A stretch of 64,000 bases of DNA from Metridium senile (lineage: Eukaryota; Cnidaria; Anthozoa; Actiniaria; Metridiidae), in NCBI GenBank assembly GCA_949775045.1, contig OX459101.1, positions 6,854,394 to 6,918,393 on the forward strand, written 5' to 3'. Each line of letters starts with the position of its first letter. Position 1 is the stretch's first letter. Made by a program: the position numbers and the translations under genes. Below the pieces are notes generated by a model. It searched no databases. It worked only from the letters and a program-made list of their open reading frames with translations, and was not told where the DNA came from. Positions 34,112 to 46,489 of this stretch are shown in pieces.

Positions 34112-34402
34112 TACACCTATTTCAATTAACGTTGTCCATCTGGAATGGTTGATCTGAGACCGATAGGAATTGTGGGAGCTCGTTAAACTGCAAATGCACT
34201 ATTATAATCACACTTGAATATTAATGTTTACTTCTGAAATATTGTTATCTGTAATTCTGCACCATTCAAGTGTGATTAAAACAATGTATTTGAAATTTAA
34301 TGAACTCCCACAATTCCTATCGGTCTCAGATCAACCATTCCAGATGGACAACGTTAATTGAAATAGGTGTATACACCTATTTTAAAAAGGATTGTCGTAA
34401 AG
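34112..34402. mobile_element. MITE A (copy 2) followed by a MITE B end fragment
   Basis: 34112-34372 matches 24632-24886. It is directly followed by TACACCTATTTTAAAAAGGA (34372 onward), a truncated MITE B end, the same A-then-B order as at 24632-25187. Confidence 0.75.
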
Positions 34403-34585
34403 GCGATTGTGACGACCCAAAGGAATTGTGGGTCTTTGATATTGATGATTTAGGCTCTTTTGTGTCAGGAAACGAATTTACGGCACAATATATACCCCAG
34501 CCTCATTAACTGAAAAAGAGCTTCATGTAATATCTTTATAGAGCTTTGCTTAGCAATCCAGAAAAAAAAACTTGCTTTTAATATC

Positions 34586-34740
34586 TATGCGTAACCATAT
34601 TTCCTTTCGGTCGTGCAATTGCCATCTGCCTTGAACCCGACAAATTTGTTTTGAATTAGATGTATGCGTAACCATAATTCCTTTCGGTCGTGCAATTGCC
34701 ATCTGCCTTGAACCCGACAAAAATTTTTTGAATTAGATAC
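34586..34740. repeat. 77-bp tandem duplication
   Basis: Two copies carrying TATGCGTAACCATA, CCTTTCGGTCGTGCAATTGC and TTGAACCCGACAAA. Confidence 0.85.
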
Positions 34741-35005
34741 AAATCTCTGTCGGTCTAAATTTGTTAAAACCATTTAGAGTGCTACAGCATATTGATTGTG
34801 ATCCTTGGTGTTTTGTCCACGTTTACTGAAATGTCCGGGGCGGGGTTTCGAGACATAAAAAAAACATTTACAAATCAACGGCTACATGATTCGATTTGCA
34901 TTTCCAAGAAGATAGCGCGTCACTTGATCTGTTAAAAGGGCGGGAAAAGAGTATTTTACCGTGCTGAACCGAAAAAAGGTGAGGACATTTCAGCCGGTAA
35001 TATAA

Positions 35006-37220
35006 AGGCCCGGGCAAACGATCTCAACATTTGCTTCAACATTCGTTCGATTTTTTTTTGAATGGCAATGTTTAAGGTGGATCACTATAGTTTTCGGAAA
35101 GCCACACAAGGCCGTTTTAAACGTCGTTTTGACAAACTTCCCAATTTTCGATTGACCTGAAACTTTTACAGATTATCAGTCTTAGACTGAAATTTAAAAC
35201 AGTATACTTTGTTTTTAGATTTGTATTTTAATAGCAGCGATATACAGGAAAAATCAGTTGCGCTTAAATTGTAGACGAACGCGATGAGATCTCGAAAAGC
35301 GGCTACCACTACAGTAAACTACAACACTAGGCACCCAAAATATCAAAGAATTAGAGAAATCTGTATGTTTGATTTCGAGAAAATTACAGATATATTTTGT
35401 ACTTTGTAGTTTTGAGTGTTAGAAGGAATCACTCACTGTGTGGCAATGTGACTTACAATAACTGAACAAATAGCGCTCAAAAACCGTCAAAACCTTCCCT
35501 GTACATATATGTCTTTAGTTACTAAGTTTGAGACAATAAATCGTTCACAGTATTGAGAAATTATTTTTTTCCTTAGAGATGTTAGAGCTTGACTTCAAGC
35601 GAAAACACATCACTGTTGCGCTTTTCTAGAAATATTCAAAACTGCCGTTTATATTTTTCTGTAAAATTCACAAACTCTTCTCCAAAGTACTAGAAATGTT
35701 ATCCTGAAGCTTCATTTCAATTGAGGCATTTAAACGTGGTAAAAAAAAATTAAACTCGTTCGGATGTTCACGGCCGCTAATGATGCAAATCTGCGTTACA
35801 TTCTGGAGTCACGACGCAATACACCGTGACGGTTTTGGTTGAGTTATTACTTCCGGCGATAAAAATAAATTTCGCTAATTGCTTCATTCCATTGTTCTTT
35901 TGATTACATCTGACTGCATGTAGTGATACATTCCTTTGTGCCAGTTGAATTTGTGAAATGAATTGCAAATTAGTTACCTTTTCTCTCAAAATACCTGCGA
36001 ATAAAAAGTCACAACTAACAAAAGAACAATGGAATGAAGAAATTAGCGAAATTTATTATCATAAAGTGCTATATGTTTTGTGGATTTAGTACAAGCATTG
36101 TACAAATTAACTGAAGATTAGTTTTTGTGATTGCCACGTAATTCAAATATCTTAAGAAGAAAGAAGCATTAAAAACAAAATTAATCATCTTAAGTCGTTG
36201 CTTTTTCCCCCATTTATTTCTATGAGGGTAAACCAACTCAGCTCCAGCCCTCCCCTCCCTTCCCTGGCTCTTTCTTTTATCGCCGGAAGTAATAACTCAA
36301 CCAAAACCGTCACGGTGTATTGCGTCGTGACTCCAGAATGTAACGCAGATTTGCATCATTAGCGGCCGTGAACATCCGAACGAGTTTAATTTTTTTTTAC
36401 CACGTTTAAATGCCTCAATTGAAATGAAGCTTCAGGATAACATTTCTAGTACTTTGGAGAAGAGTTTGTGAATTTTACAGAAAAATATAAACGGCAGTTT
36501 TGAATATTTCTAGAAAAGCGCAACAGTGATGTGTTTTCGCTTGAAGTCAAGCTCTAACATCTCTAAGGAAAAAAATAATTTCTCAATACTGTGAACGATT
36601 TATTGTCTCAAACTTAGTAACTAAAGACATATATGTACAGGGAAGGTTTTGACGGTTTTTGAGCGCTATTTGTTCAGTTATTGTAAGTCACATTGCCACA
36701 CAGTGAGTGATTCCTTCTAACACTCAAAACTACAAAGTACAAAATATATCTGTAATTTTCTCGAAATCAAACATACAGATTTCTCTAATTCTTTGATATT
36801 TTGGGTGCCTAGTGTTGTAGTTTACTGTAGTGGTAGCCGCTTTTCGAGATCTCATCGCGTTCGTCTACAATTTAAGCGCAACTGATTTCCGTTTTTCCTG
36901 TATATCGCTGCTATTAAAATACAAATCTAAAAACAAATTATATTGTTTTAAATTTCAGTCTAAGACTGATAATCTGTAAAAGTTTCAGGTCAATCGAAAA
37001 TTGGGAAGTTTGTCAAAACGACGTTTAAAACGGCCTGGTGTGGCTTTTCAAAAACTATAGTGATCCACCTTAAATGCTTTTAAACCCTTCCAACATCAAT
37101 TCAACATCGTTTCAGCACGTTTTAGAAATGTTGAAATAGCGTTAAAAAGCGTTTAAACATTGCCATTCAACAAAATCGAACGGATGTTGAAGCAAATGTT
37201 GAAATCGTTTGCCTGGGCCT
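35006..37220. mobile_element. MITE (AGGCCCGGGCAAACG family) split by a 2-kb palindrome
   Basis: The two ends (35006-35075, 37070-37220) together make about 220 bp and match 30652-30868; TAA flanks both sides (35003-35005, 37221-37223). The insertion site is within the TTTAAA of the intact copy. Confidence 0.85.
35076..37069. mobile_element. 1994-bp near-perfect palindromic element in a TTAA target
   Basis: Starts GGTGGATCACTATAG and ends with its complement; TTAA on both sides (35072-35075, 37070-37073). Arms of about 790 bp (35076-35864, 36275-37069) are almost identical inverted repeats. The 410-bp centre holds a shorter inverted pair (CATTCCATTGTTCTTTTG and complement). TTAA duplication occurs in piggyBac and Kolobok superfamilies. 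No ORF above 70 codons. Confidence 0.9.
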
Positions 37221-37605
37221 TAAGTGACTCTGGGTCTTTGTCTTTTTTTTTTTTTTCTTGTTGTTGTTTCAATTCATGGTAATTTTAATGCAAATTTTAA
37301 TTCCATTTCCTTTTTGTAAATCATAGCTAAGTAGTTTGAATTAGAAACAGAAAACGCGCGCTCGCTGTGTACCGTTATAAAACATTGCCATTCAACAAAA
37401 TCGAACGGATGTTGAAGCAAATGTTGAAATCGTTTGCCTGGGCCTTAAGTGACTCTGGGTCTTTGTCTTTTTTTTTTTTCTTGTTGTTGTTTCAATTCAT
37501 GGTAATTTTAATGCAAATTTTAATTCCATTTCCTTTTTGTAAATCATAGCTAAGTAGTTTGAATTAGAAACAGAAAACGCGCGCTCGCTGTGTACCGTTA
37601 TAAAA
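37157..37605. repeat. 225-bp tandem duplication covering the MITE's right end
   Basis: Two nearly identical 225-bp units (period from 37159 to 37384) including the last 60 bp of the MITE and unique flank to ACCGTTATAAAAC. They differ mainly in poly-T length. Confidence 0.9.
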
Positions 37606-37692
37606 CACGTGGGGATTGGCAGAGAAACCCGAAGAAAAGGTTAAAAAAAGTACGAGACCAAGCGGAAAGCTTCGCAACACTTCTTGAGTGTT

Positions 37693-37742
37693 CTGACACA
37701 GCACAGCACAGCACAGCACAGCACAGCACAGCACAGCACAGC
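37693..37742. repeat. CACAG pentanucleotide microsatellite
   Basis: About ten perfect CACAG units. Confidence 0.95.
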
Positions 37743-37844
37743 AAGTTTTCTATTTCTTTTATAATTTGACATATTTGATGAACATGCAAACGGCCATGCC
37801 GGCTGTGTGCTCTCATAAATCACGATTATGATTTCTATAGTTAT

Positions 37845-38095
37845 AATAATAAATGGAAACTATAGCGAGTAAACTAGTATAGGCTGCGTCGGTGTTTGAT
37901 ATAAACGATAGGTAATATAATGAAATTTGTATTACCGTAAAAAATAGAAATGGAAACTAGCGAGTAAACTAGTATATGCTGCGTCGGTGTTTGATATAAA
38001 CGATAGGTAATATAATGAAATTTGTAACACCGTACAAAAAAACAACACCTCTTTTACTCCTTCGAAAGGTTAAACCTCGAAACGTCACTAACGTT
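37845..38095. repeat. Two tandem copies of the dispersed AAACTAGCGAGTAAACTAGT family
   Basis: Units at 37853 and 37951 share GCTGCGTCGGTGTTTGATAT and ACGATAGGTAATATAATG, then a diverged hairpin CTCGAAACGTCACTAACG. Confidence 0.8.
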
Positions 38096-38574
38096 ATAAT
38101 AATAAATAGGCTTCAATTTAACTTGTTGGTATTTTAAATAATCAATTTATTTGATACTGATTCAAAATAATTTTTAAATGAAATAGATTGTTATTGACCA
38201 ACTGTTTAAAATAACCTATAACGACTCAACATAGTTAGATATATAGCTGAGCAAATAAGCAGTGACTCTTTTGATGACCCAATTTCAACAGTCAACTTCA
38301 ACGCATCAAAACTTGAATGGAAAGATTGTCTTGAAGAGAAAGAGACGTGGTAGCTTGTCGAAGACAGCAGTTTATGTCAACAAATAATTAAGAATAATAT
38401 AATTGCATATGTCGAGGTATAGCGATGATCATGTTAACAAGTCACGTATAATGACTGCGTAGGTGTTTCTAAGAAACCAATTGGAATGACAATGGTAATT
38501 TATAAATAGAGTAAAATTCACCAGCGTTTCGCTTTCGCACGTTAGTTCTTTGTAAGAGTAAACAAATGTAGTTT

Positions 38575-38715
38575 TTCTTCGTTTTTGTCCTTTCTTTCTC
38601 TCTTTCTTTCTCATTCTTTCTTTTTTTCTCTCTTTTTTTCTTTAATTCCTTCATTCTTTCTTTCTCTCTCTCTCTTTTTCTTTCTTTCTTTCTTCTTTTC
38701 AGTTCCTTCATTTTT
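38575..38715. repeat. CT-rich TTTC/TTCC microsatellite
   Basis: Polypyrimidine tract of TTTCTTTC and CTCTCT units; Lys/Arg/Glu and Phe/Ser frames are artefacts. Confidence 0.9.
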
Positions 38716-39023
38716 TCTTTTATCTTCTTTTCTGTTCAAAACAAGCTCTCAGATTTGCATGATTATTGGTGTGAATGTTTACCCATAATGCCTTGGCGTT
38801 ATGAAATGATATTCAACTAAAACAACTGGTTACAAACTGGTCTCCGCAAAAAAAAAAAGAACTTATGGGCCACTTGCACGATGACGTCATTCTATGTACC
38901 AGAATGCTTTACGAATTTCTTTTTTTTCTGTTATTCAGAATTGTATTCGGTTTTCCCGGTTTTTCCATTTGGCGGTTTTCCCATAACTCAACCCTACGCG
39001 GCGAAGAATAGAAGGATATGATC

Positions 39024-39816
39024 TATACTATTTCAAAAATCGTTGTCGTACTCATAGCTACAGTCCACCGAAACGAAAACCTGCAAAATCACTCAGTACG
39101 TCAGCAAATCTCCTCTTAACGTCGATTTATTCAAAATATATTTAACATTTATTCGCCGAAGGCAGAGTCAACGTTATTATTATTATATCAATACAAAAGT
39201 GATCATTTCAAAAAGTAAAAATAATCAGCTATTTTGAAGAAGACTGTTCATTTCTTATTTCTAAAAGCGCGCGAAACGCTGTAGGTGATTATCGAGAAAT
39301 AGTATGAATTTCTCGACCAATCACCGCACGCGATTTTCTATATATATTCATTTCTATATTTTCGCCGAAGGCAAAGTGGTTATCGGGCGAATATCTACCG
39401 AGCCGAGAGTCTTAGAGTCTTCCTATATACACAATTCACAACGGAACAAAAAAAAAAAATGAAAAAAAAAGAAAGAAAAAGAAATGAAAATTCTTGTATA
39501 AAATAAAGATTTATTGAGTAATATTACAAAGCGTGACAAGACGCACGAGCTTCAGCGGTAGATATGAAATAGCGAACCAATGAGAGCACGCGTTCTTATG
39601 AGGTTGTGAATTGTGTATATACTAATTGGTTCTATACGTGATTATGTTATATGACCACAAAATGTCGTTGCAGTGGTGGGTGATAAAACACATATTTTTT
39701 TTAGATAAATGTGTTGTAAATCACAAATTATGTTCATATTACCGACATCCGGCTTTGAATGCTGCAGGGCGTGGGCTGTTGTCTTGGCTGCGACAACGAT
39801 TCTTAAAATAGGTATA
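39024..39816. mobile_element. 793-bp TIR element (MITE B-type ends) with nested foldback
   Basis: Ends TATACTATTTCAAAAATCGT and complement of TATACCTATTTTAAGAATCG. Inside, 39421-39622 is a foldback with TATATACACAATTCACAAC arms. 39263-39335 is shared with 54423-54500. Confidence 0.65.
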
Positions 39817-39945
39817 TAAATAGCGTCATATACTAGCAGTCCCAGAATGCTTTGCTATGAAATAATAAACCACTTACGAATCATGTAGCTAATCATATGC
39901 AATTTCCCGACAAGTTTCACTTTGACTTAATAAAACAACTGCAAG

Positions 39946-40935
39946 CACAGGCAGCCCAAGCAAATCACTTGTATTCAGTGGATTTTTTTTCATTTTTTTT
40001 TTTTTCAATAAAATGTTACTAAACTTTGTCTGTAGTTGTTGTGATGTATTTAAATACTTTTTGGATAATTTTTAGCTAGTTTTAAGCCATATTTATAATT
40101 TCTTCCCCACTAGTAATATATTTACACAAGGCTGGCGACTCGGGTGGACATTACCTTCACTTTCATCGGCAGTTTATCCCCGAAAAATCCCTCCATAATC
40201 CCCAAAACCAAGTCTGAGTCAAAGGCCAATGATCCTTCTATCCATAACTTTTACTAGAATTCAGAAATACAAATCTAAACCTAACGATTTGCTCCGTTTT
40301 CTTGCTTTTTGAAGTCGTTGTTTCACTCCGGAATATCCGTTAGCCGTCCAATTCGGACATGAAGCTTTGTGCCCTGGCCTGATTTTATGAAAAACCACTC
40401 CCCTCAGTGGTAGGGAGAGCAGTTACAAAACTAAAACGAGCGTTTGTTTTGACGTGTTTGGTTCGTGGGTGCCCCTAGAGGGGAGTGGTTTTTCATAAAA
40501 TCAGGCCAGGGCACAAAGCTTCATGTCCGAATTGGACGGCTAACGGATATTCCGGAGTGAAACAACGACTTCAAAAAGCAAGAAAACGGAGCAAATCGTT
40601 AGGTTTAGATTTGTATTTCTGAATTCTAGTAAAAGTTATGGATAGAAGGATCATTGGCCTTTGACTCAGACTTGGTTTTGGGGATTATGGAGGGATTTTT
40701 CGGGGATAAACTGCCGATGAAAGTGAAGGTAATGTCCACCCGAGTCGCCAGCCTTGTGTAAATATATTACTAGTGGGGAAGAAATTATAAATATGGCTTA
40801 AAACTAGCTAAAAATTATCCAAAAAGTATTTAAATACATCACAACAACTACAGACAAAGTTTAGTAACATTTTATTGAAAAAAAAAAATGAAAAAAAACC
40901 CACTGAATACAAGTGATTTGCTTGGGCTGCCTGTG
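39946..40935. mobile_element. 990-bp palindromic element, CACAGGCAGCCCAA termini
   Basis: Arms of about 450 bp are near-perfect inverted repeats around an approximately 85-bp centre; a perfect 7-bp duplication CTGCAAG flanks it (39939-39945, 40936-40942). Same terminal 14 bp and duplication length as 13369-13805, though internal sequence differs. No ORF. P-superfamily affinity is a tentative inference. Confidence 0.88.
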
Positions 40936-41003
40936 CTGCAAGATGAGTCAGAGCGAGGCTTATACCGCGCGCGCACATACGGCCTTAAAAGCCCGGTTAA
41001 ATA

Positions 41004-41249
41004 CAGTCAATTCAAAAAACATTGTCGTCAATAGGCTTGAAGTCTACGCGACTAGACCGAAAGGTAGCATGGGTAGAAATCACCGAAGCGGTGAATATTA
41101 TTCATAATTAGTTGATTGAGTGCACGTGGTATTGCATGCGTTAGATACTGTGTGCAGTTATCCGCTTCGGTGATTTCTACCCATGCTACCCTTCAGTCTA
41201 GTCGCGTAGACTTGAAGCCTATTGACGACAATGTTTTTTGAATTGACTG
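41004..41249. mobile_element. Tc1/mariner-type foldback MITE (copy 2)
   Basis: Same ends and arms as 436-723, TA on both sides (41002-41003, 41250-41251). The centre is shorter by about 40 bp. Confidence 0.88.
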
Positions 41250-41464
41250 TATGATAGCTCACTTTCGATTTTTTGGTTGAATGATCATACACAGATGAAT
41301 AAAAAAGAGGTTCTGGGGAAATAATGAGCATTACTTGTTTCCCCAGAGTCACGTTTTGGTTTATATGTGTATGATCACTCAAATATCGAAAATGGGCTCA
41401 AGGCTCATTCTTAAGAGGTGAGAAAAAAACGAATAGTGTGTTAGAAAATTCGTAAGGCATACAC

Positions 41465-41625
41465 CGAATCGAAATATGGCGTTCATTTTTAATAACTTAT
41501 GTTTTTGACTGGCTAGTCTCTCACATACATGTGAAAACTCCATTGTGTTTCAACGTGAACACGAGGCTAGTCAGTCAAGAACAATAGTTAACGTTATCAA
41601 AATTGGACGCCATATTTCGATTCAG
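41465..41625. mobile_element. 161-bp foldback MITE, AATCGAAATATGGCG ends
   Basis: Outer arms GAATCGAAATATGGCGT and ACGCCATATTTCGATTC, plus an inner pair around TGACTGGCTAGTCTC and GAGGCTAGTCAGTCA. Confidence 0.75.
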
Positions 41626-41876
41626 TCTATTCTGGTAGTGGAAGGAGGTCTTCGTGAAAATGTCCTATTGATATGGTCATGGAATAACATGCTAGATTTA
41701 TCACGGCGTAAAACTGCCTCAAGCGATTCCACTAGCACAGACACGCAAATTCACTAAGAATGCCGACTACAAAAATATATTTGTTTTGTAATATCCTTGG
41801 GGAGAATTTGATTATTTATGCTTAACACTAAAAAATGCGACCTATAAGCCAAATAGACTAACGTGTTGCTATGTAT

Positions 41877-41992
41877 GTTTCCACCCAATTCAAATCTTTT
41901 GGGAATAAGATTCTTCGTCTTATGTATTTCAATGTCACGTGGAATATTTTTGAAACAAAAATTTCCAGTGGTTTTGAATTGGGTGGAAACGT
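41877..41992. repeat. Hairpin, GTTTCCACCCAATTCAAA arms
   Basis: An 18-bp perfect inverted pair about 116 bp across, with further partial pairing inside (TGTATTTCAATG region). Next to a TAGCAACGCGTTAGCCGATT fragment also seen near 31029. Confidence 0.65.
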
Positions 41993-42109
41993 CAGGATAG
42001 CAACGCGTTAGCCGATTAGGTCTATTGGAAGACTTGAAATAACTATTATATTCAAAGGTTTTTATTTTTCCACACAAACGAATATATAGAAAATAAACCT
42101 GTTTCAAAA

Positions 42110-43595
42110 ATCGTTATCGCAGCCGACGGGAAGTTACAATCAACACCCTCTGACTGCAAAGGATGTCGGTAATTTGCTGATTTATTTAGCTTTTACAATT
42201 ATTTCGAATATAATAATTTTTTTTCCAAGAAATATTGTATTTCAATAATAACTTGTTATCAGTAATCATTTTAAGCAAACAAGTACATTAACGAAAATAT
42301 ATGTTATGAATAAAACGAAAACAAGAGAAGATTAAATACCGTCATTGGACTGTAGTAGACTGTAGCTTTAAAAGGTCTTAAAACACATGAATCCAGTAAG
42401 CAGATCATCAGCTTCTAAAGCTAAAATCAACTGAAAAACTGTGCCTATTACAAAAGAGGGATTTCATGGCAGCCATGTTTGTAGGCAAGTACAAAAAAAG
42501 TTCTTAAATGATAAAATATTTTAGTTCCCTTGAGAGGAAAGCTCCATTGTTTTGACCACAAACATGGCTGCCATGAAATACTCTATAGGCAGTAATTCAA
42601 AAAGGGTCTTAAAAAAGAAATAAAAAAATGTGTCTTCGCGGGACAACAACAAACGGAGTGTAAAATAAACATTTACTGTGTTTTCAGTCATTTGAAAGGC
42701 ACTAGTTTTCGTCAAATTTCATGCGATGCCTGGACGAAAGATGATTACTGTTATAGTAGAACATAAGACAAAGGACAGTGGAATTGTAGGAAATAATATA
42801 CATGTTCTTATTTATAACTAGAGAAATATAATTAATTTGTTTTCGATTTCGACATGGATTTCGCCAGATTTCATGCGATGCCAGGACTTACGAAATACTT
42901 CTATTATTATGTTATAGAACATAAGAAAAAGAACAGTAGAATTGTTTGAAATAATATACTATATATGTTCCTATATTTATAACAACAGAAATATCAAGTG
43001 CTAACAAACAATTAACCATCCTTTAAGATTTAAAATCCTAAATTAAAGCCTGCTAAAAATCCAATCGACTATCCATTTTATACAAGCAAATAACCTTTGG
43101 CGATTGGTCGAGACTCGACTAATTAGGTCATGCACTTAAAGTGAATGTGAGGTACGACAGCTGACTCTTACCTTATTAATATCTACCTAGAGTGGGAAGC
43201 GAAGCATGTTGAATTGCTTCTCGGCTGTATATCTTATTATTAGTGTTAGTCTTTTGTTCCTTCAGTTAAGTTTACGTGAATAATCTCGGCGTCAGTAGCC
43301 AGAACTAATTCTTAGAAAGATTTAGAGCCTGGGTCGGAGTTAGCAGTGTGTTTGCAATCGTTTTGTTGGTTGTATGGTACTGGATATTGAATGATGCTTA
43401 TCCAGCTTAGCAGTTCAGGTAGGCTATTGTTTACTTTCTTTCTCAAATTAGACAATGGTAAAAAAAATCAAGTTTCTATTTTTTATTTTACAATCTTTTC
43501 CACTCTTCTGGTGATGTCGGTGCCCGACGAAAGGGAAGCTTAATTAAGATATATATATATATAATAACCAGTAGTATATATTATTTTATTAACAC
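42110..43595. other. Gene-free stretch with short repeat fragments
   Basis: A MITE B-like left end at 42100-42170 and a partial inverted pair CATGGCAGCCATGTTTG (42468)/ACAAACATGGCTGCCATG (42558). No exon is supported; the CAG|GTAGGC near 43417 could be a donor of a non-coding exon but has no partner. Confidence 0.4.
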
Positions 43596-43599
43596 ATTT

Positions 43600-43803
43600 T
43601 ATTAACTAGGTTGGGTTGGGAATGTAAAACGGGGTGGGATTTCAGGGTGGGATTACCAATTATTGTATATAAGTATTGTTTTGTATATATTCCATTCTAA
43701 TATTTTTTATCTTATTAATATTGTACATATTTTAGATAGTAGATTTATCTATTTTAGTTAGATTTGGTTGTATAAGAGCCACCTAGTGGAATACCCAATA
43801 AAC

Positions 43804-43873
<70 letters not shown>

Positions 43874-43880
43874 GTTATTA

Positions 43881-43935
<55 letters not shown>
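43600..43935. repeat. LINE 3' end with long TTA microsatellite tail
   Basis: AT-rich 3' UTR-like sequence ending GAATACCCAATAAACC followed by about 45 TTA units. A 3' terminus running into a simple-repeat tail is typical of CR1/L2-type non-LTR elements. Poly-Asn and poly-Tyr frames are artefacts. Confidence 0.65.
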
Positions 43936-44499
43936 GGCCTTTTCTTATTTTATATACGCATGTTGAGGTAACTTGATGTTTAATTTTAAGCCGTTTCGAC
44001 ATTTAGGAGGCTCATCTGCTGAATTTATTTTTGACGAAATTGAATGTTTACTTTAACTTGAGAAATGACAAAGTTAAAAATGTTACATCTGCTTCATGCG
44101 TTTATTGCAGATTTCTCTTACAACTTTGTTTTTTGGAGGGTCGAATCTGGTCTTAATTAGTGACGAAGACTGCAAAAAACTGACGAAATTAAACGTTTAT
44201 TTTTAACTTGAAAAATACTGATTACAACTGAAAATGAGCAATTTGAACTATTATTTATGCATTGTTAAGTTAGAAAACGGATTTCTACACCTTTAGCTTG
44301 TTGCAGGATCGGCTGACTTAACTGACAAAAATTAACTGATGAAATTAATCGTATATTTTCAGTTTTACTTGAAAAATATTGATAAAATGCATACCCTGTT
44401 TAAGACAGGAAAATTAAAAACCATGCCCAATCCAGGTGCACATGTCCTTATAGCAGGTATACATTGGAGTATCTCGACCCAACCCCAACCCTCCCCCCA

Positions 44500-45690
44500 G
44501 CTTATATTATGTATTCATGTGAAGTTTCGTAATGGGTTAATGACGAACTTATCTGTTTTTGGAGTTTGTGCGGTTGTAGTTTTTCAAAAGATTATTTTGC
44601 TTTTCCTTGTGAAATACAATAATCGCAATGCACAAATTGATTTATGCTCTTATATTATGTATTCATGTGAAGTCTAGGTAATGTGGGTTAATGAAAAACT
44701 TGTTTGTCACAGTGTGTGCGGTTGTAGTTTTGGAAATTATTGTTTGCTTTTCCTTGTGAAATACAATTCAAATAGCACAATGCACAATTTGATTTATGCT
44801 CTTACATTTTGTATATATGTGAAGTTTCGTAACGGATTTATGAAGAACTTGTCTTTTTTGGAGTTTTGGAAATGATTGTTTGCTTTTAGTTGGGAAATAC
44901 AGAAAAAGGACAATGCACAAATTGATTTATGCTCTTATATTATGTATTCATGTCAAGTTTAGGTAATGGGTTAATGAAAAAACGTGTTTGTTTTTTTAAA
45001 GTGTGCGGTTGTAGTTTTCAAAAAGATATTGTTTGCTTTTAGTTGTGAAATACAAAAAGCACAATGCACAGATTGACTTACGCTCTTATATTATGTATTC
45101 ATGTGAAGTTTCGTAACGGGTTAATGACGAAATTGTCTGTTTTTTGAGTTTGTTCGGTAGTAGTTTTGGAAATGATTGTTTGCTTTTAGTTGTGAAATAC
45201 AGAAAAAGCGCAATGCATAAATTGATTTACGCTCTTACATTATGTATTCATGTGAAGTTTAGGTAATGGGTTAATGAAAAACTTGTTTGTTTTTTAAAGT
45301 GCGTGCGGTTGTAGTTTTGGAAATGATTGTTAGTTGTGAAATACAAAAAGCACAATGCACAATTTGATTTATGCTCTTACATTATGTATATATGTGAAGT
45401 TTCGTAACGGATTTATGAAGAACTTGTGTTCTTTTTAAAGTGTGTACGGTTGTGGGTTTGGAAACGATTTTTCGTTTTAAGTTAATGAAATACATGCAGA
45501 AAGCGCAATGCACAATTTGATCAATTTTCTTATATTATGTATTCATGTGAAGTTTCGTAACGGGTTAATGATGATTCAGAAGAACTTGTTTGTTTTTAAA
45601 GTGTGTACGTTTGTAGTTTTCGAAAGGATTGTTTGCTTTTAGTTGTGAAATACTAATAGCCCAATGTGCAATTTTGGTTCATTTTCTCGT
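44500..45690. repeat. About 150-bp diverged tandem repeat, eight copies
   Basis: Each unit carries TATGTATTCATGTGAAGT, a GTGCGGTTGTAGTTTT block and GAAATACA..AGCACAATGCAC. Units differ by several percent and small indels, so the array is old. Confidence 0.75.
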
Positions 45691-45694
45691 TTTA

Positions 45695-46375
45695 GTAAAT
45701 ATAAAGCTAGAACTGAAGAATATTAACAATACAAAACACATTTGAATTCACCCGGCCTGAATCGAGGCTTCAGTTCTTTTTGTACATGTACCTTTTGTCA
45801 AAAAGTACAGCGTTGTTAGATAACATGAAACTAGTGTATTGTTGAAAATCATCAAATTTAGTCCAGTACATCCTAATTCGTTTGTAAAATCATGAATCCT
45901 GACTACAATCATACAATCATATTTTTAGAGTATATGATGTACTGTAATAACAGCCTGATTTACGTTAATCTGACATATAATGACTTTAATATAAGTCAAA
46001 AACGTTGGTAACATTTTTTATAACATCAGATGATAATATTCACTTTTAATCCAGTTTTTATAATTTGAAATATAACTACCATTACCATAATTTATTCCAA
46101 CCATTTTCTTTGATAAGTTGATATCAAATGTTGAGTGTTTTTTTCTAATTGTTGATGGCTATCTTGAATGCTTTCAAAACATTAACTGACTAAGGTGATA
46201 TAGACCAGCTTCGATCAGAAGAACTGGGCCAATATTCCCGAACTGATTGCACTCTAGCCTTTAAAACACTTAGTTGCGATGGAAACGACGTAGGATTTTT
46301 GAAAGGGGTTCATTGATATTGGTTTTTGTTGTGACTGCGTCAGAATTTCTGTTATTTCAGGGGGAGGGGTTGGGG
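45695..46375. other. Gene-free stretch
   Basis: No repeat family, exon or RNA gene recognised. Confidence 0.4.
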
Positions 46376-46489
46376 GATGAAGTAGAAGGGCAGATTGACA
46401 GGGCAGATTGACAGGGCAGATTTTCTTTTCTTTTGTTTATTTGTTGGTCTGTTTGTCTTTTGTTTGTTTGTGTGTTTCAACTGTTTAAA

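Noticed and set aside
38429..38788. Lys/Glu-rich and Phe/Ser-rich frames
   Set aside because: CT-rich simple repeat read in both directions.
43754..44002. Poly-Asn protein
   Set aside because: TTA microsatellite tail of a LINE 3' end.
44339..44875. Plus-strand frames of 112 and 64 codons
   Set aside because: They run through a diverged 150-bp tandem repeat and are not conserved between its copies.
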